This document shows, one piece after another, positions 62,446-64,000 of a stretch of 64,000 nucleotides of DNA. Positions within the stretch are counted from its first letter, which is position 1. Each line of letters starts with the position of its first letter. The translations under genes were made by a program, and so were the position numbers. The notes under the pieces are model-generated. The model was given only the letters and a program-made list of their open reading frames with translations, searched no databases and was not told the DNA's origin. The DNA lies in assembly GCA_024693505.1 (NCBI GenBank), contig JAILKU010000022.1, positions 1-64,000 on the forward strand, given 5' to 3'. Source of the stretch: Bacteroidaceae bacterium (GTDB taxonomy: Bacteria; Bacteroidota; Bacteroidia; Bacteroidales; Bacteroidaceae).

Positions 62446-64000
62446 TCACTTAACAAGAATCTTCTTGCCATTGATGATGTAGATGCCCTTCGGGAGCTTC
62501 TTCAGGTCGTTGCCAACCTTCACACCGGTGAGGGTGTAGATAGCGTCGGAAGCGATGTTCAGCTTAGGCATTGCAATGCTGGTGCTGCCAGTGCCGATGA
62601 GAACGGGATACTCGCCCTCACCCATGCCGCAGGACCAAATGTTGCTGTCCCATGCGACAACAGCCTGCTGCAGTTCTGCGAAGTTCGTCTTGTTGTAGTA
62701 CTTGACGTTCGTCATCTTGTCGGCTGCGGCTGTCTCGCCGAAGTTCTCGAAGTAGTTGTTCCAAACCACGATGTTGTTATAGGTACATGCGGGTGTTGCG
62801 GCCTGCTGGCCACCGCCGATGATACCACCGCCGTGGTTGTGGCTGCCTGCTGCATAGACGTTGTCCATCTGCAGCTTGCCACGTACGCGACCTACGATAC
62901 CGCCAGTCAGAGCAGAGGTGCTGGTGATCTCTACGTTGGCATAGCAGTTGCGGATGTATGCCTCGCCTTCGGTGTGGCCTGCGAGAGCACCTGCATAGCC
63001 GGCGGCATTCAGCTTACCGGTTACCCAGCAGTGGTCGATGACGCAAATGTCGCTGTAGCTGGCGGTGCGGCCGAGCCAGGCGGTCAGGATACCTGTACCG
63101 GAGGTGGTGCAAGTCAGGTCGGCATTCTCAACGCCCAAGTTGCGGATTGAACCGTGGTGGATACCGAAGATACTCTGGTAGCTCTGGTCGGTGTTAGCGG
63201 GATGGAAGTTCTTGATGACGTGGTTCTGACCGTCGAAGTCAATCCAGTTCGCATAGCCGGCAACAGCCTGGTCGCAGTTGAGAGGAATCCAGGTGGTTAC
63301 GGCATCCATGTCGATATCGTTCTCGAGCACAACCTTGTTCAGCTTGCCGGGACGCAGGTAGTCGATGAGCGAGCAGAACTCTTCAGCAGAATGGATGCGG
63401 AAGGGATTCTCCTCCGAACCGTCGTTCAGGGCCAGGCCTTCGGCTACGTTGGTATAGGTGCCGGCAGAGGTCTTATAGACAATCTTGTGGGTGTCGTCCA
63501 GTACGGGATAAGCATCCTCGCCGATCGTCTGGAACCATACGGGATCAACCTGTTCGCCGCCATTCAGTCTGTGGCAGACTTCACCGCTGGCCAGATTCTC
63601 GGCCGTGGCTACGTCAACGATAACGTTGTTGTTGCCGTCAACCACCTTCTTGCCTGCGAAGCAGTTGCTCAGCGTACCCTGGTTGGAGATGAGGTCGAAG
63701 GTCGTGAAGCAGTTGCGGACAGTACCGCTGGCAGCTTCACCTGCGAATGCAGCCTTCTGGCTGTGGGTGGTCTCGAGCACGATGTCGCCCACTACGAAGC
63801 AGTTCTCAATGATCGTACCGTTAGCCTCGCCGCAAAGTGCGCCAACGCGCTTGCCGTCGTTGGGATGGCTGTTCACTACGCGGGCGTTGATGATACCCAG
63901 GTTGCGAATCTGTGCAGAGGTGCTCGAACGGCTGAAGAGAGCGAGCTCTACGTTGCCATTACCCTCTACGTTCAGGTTCTTGATGACGTGGCCCTGACCG
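62446..64000 (-). CDS. GLUG/adhesin-like secreted protein with T9SS-type tail, 5' end outside the window
   Basis: Track starts at 63876, but the frame stays open to the right edge (GQGHVIKNLNVEGNGNVELALFSRSSTSAQIRNLGIINARVVNSHPNDGKRV); C-terminal IYTLTGVKVGNDLKKLPKGIYIINGKKILVK. Confidence 0.85.
   Translation of the reverse strand, partial: GQGHVIKNLNVEGNGNVELALFSRSSTSAQIRNLGIINARVVNSHPNDGKRVGALCGEANGTIIENCFVVGDIVLETTHSQKAAFAGEAASGTVRNCFTTFDLISNQGTLSNCFAGKKVVDGNNNVIVDVATAENLASGEVCHRLNGGEQVDPVWFQTIGEDAYPVLDDTHKIVYKTSAGTYTNVAEGLALNDGSEENPFRIHSAEEFCSLIDYLRPGKLNKVVLENDIDMDAVTTWIPLNCDQAVAGYANWIDFDGQNHVIKNFHPANTDQSYQSIFGIHHGSIRNLGVENADLTCTTSGTGILTAWLGRTASYSDICVIDHCWVTGKLNAAGYAGALAGHTEGEAYIRNCYANVEITSTSALTGGIVGRVRGKLQMDNVYAAGSHNHGGGIIGGGQQAATPACTYNNIVVWNNYFENFGETAAADKMTNVKYYNKTNFAELQQAVVAWDSNIWSCGMGEGEYPVLIGTGSTSIAMPKLNIASDAIYTLTGVKVGNDLKKLPKGIYIINGKKILVK

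Noticed and set aside
63597-63876. Start codon at 63876 for the right-edge gene
   Set aside because: The frame is open and homologous in style (GLUG-like) up to 64000, so the Met is internal

Overview
Bacteroidales (Prevotella-like) chromosomal window. This assignment rests on TAnnTTTG/TAnnTTCG promoters, a SprA-type T9SS component, Por-type C-terminal tails and a murA-rimM-dxr-rseP block. Most of it is ordinary coding sequence: ruvA, cysQ, sprA, hisS, ispF, nadD, gmk, tsaB, murA, rimM, dxr, rseP, cca, a Na+-pumping decarboxylase operon, xseAB and ilvE. There are also several large secreted or surface proteins. Two genes run off the window edges and are missing or truncated in the ORF track: a >1,900-aa minus-strand protein at 2-5704, and the 62446-64000 gene. 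I saw no CRISPR array, rRNA, tRNA or transposase by eye, but ran no search. The most interesting material is intergenic. (1) Degenerate tandem arrays have exact periods near one or two DNA helical turns (10, 11 or 22 bp), in several unrelated sequence families, often next to promoters: 12522-12761, 25963-26127, 34412-34497, 37619-37684, 49471-49664, 49822-49887, 62107-62172 and 8796-8853. (2) A dispersed short hairpin family has stems that differ between copies but keep perfect pairing around a constant TT (46481-46620, 48658-48700, 8221-8605). (3) The ruvA and hisS promoters share a dyad over the -33 box with identical geometry. (4) Intergenic-type repeats encode the ends of several conserved proteins (cca, MATE, xseA, xseB). 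Functions proposed for these are inference; the periodicities and pairings were read directly from the sequence.
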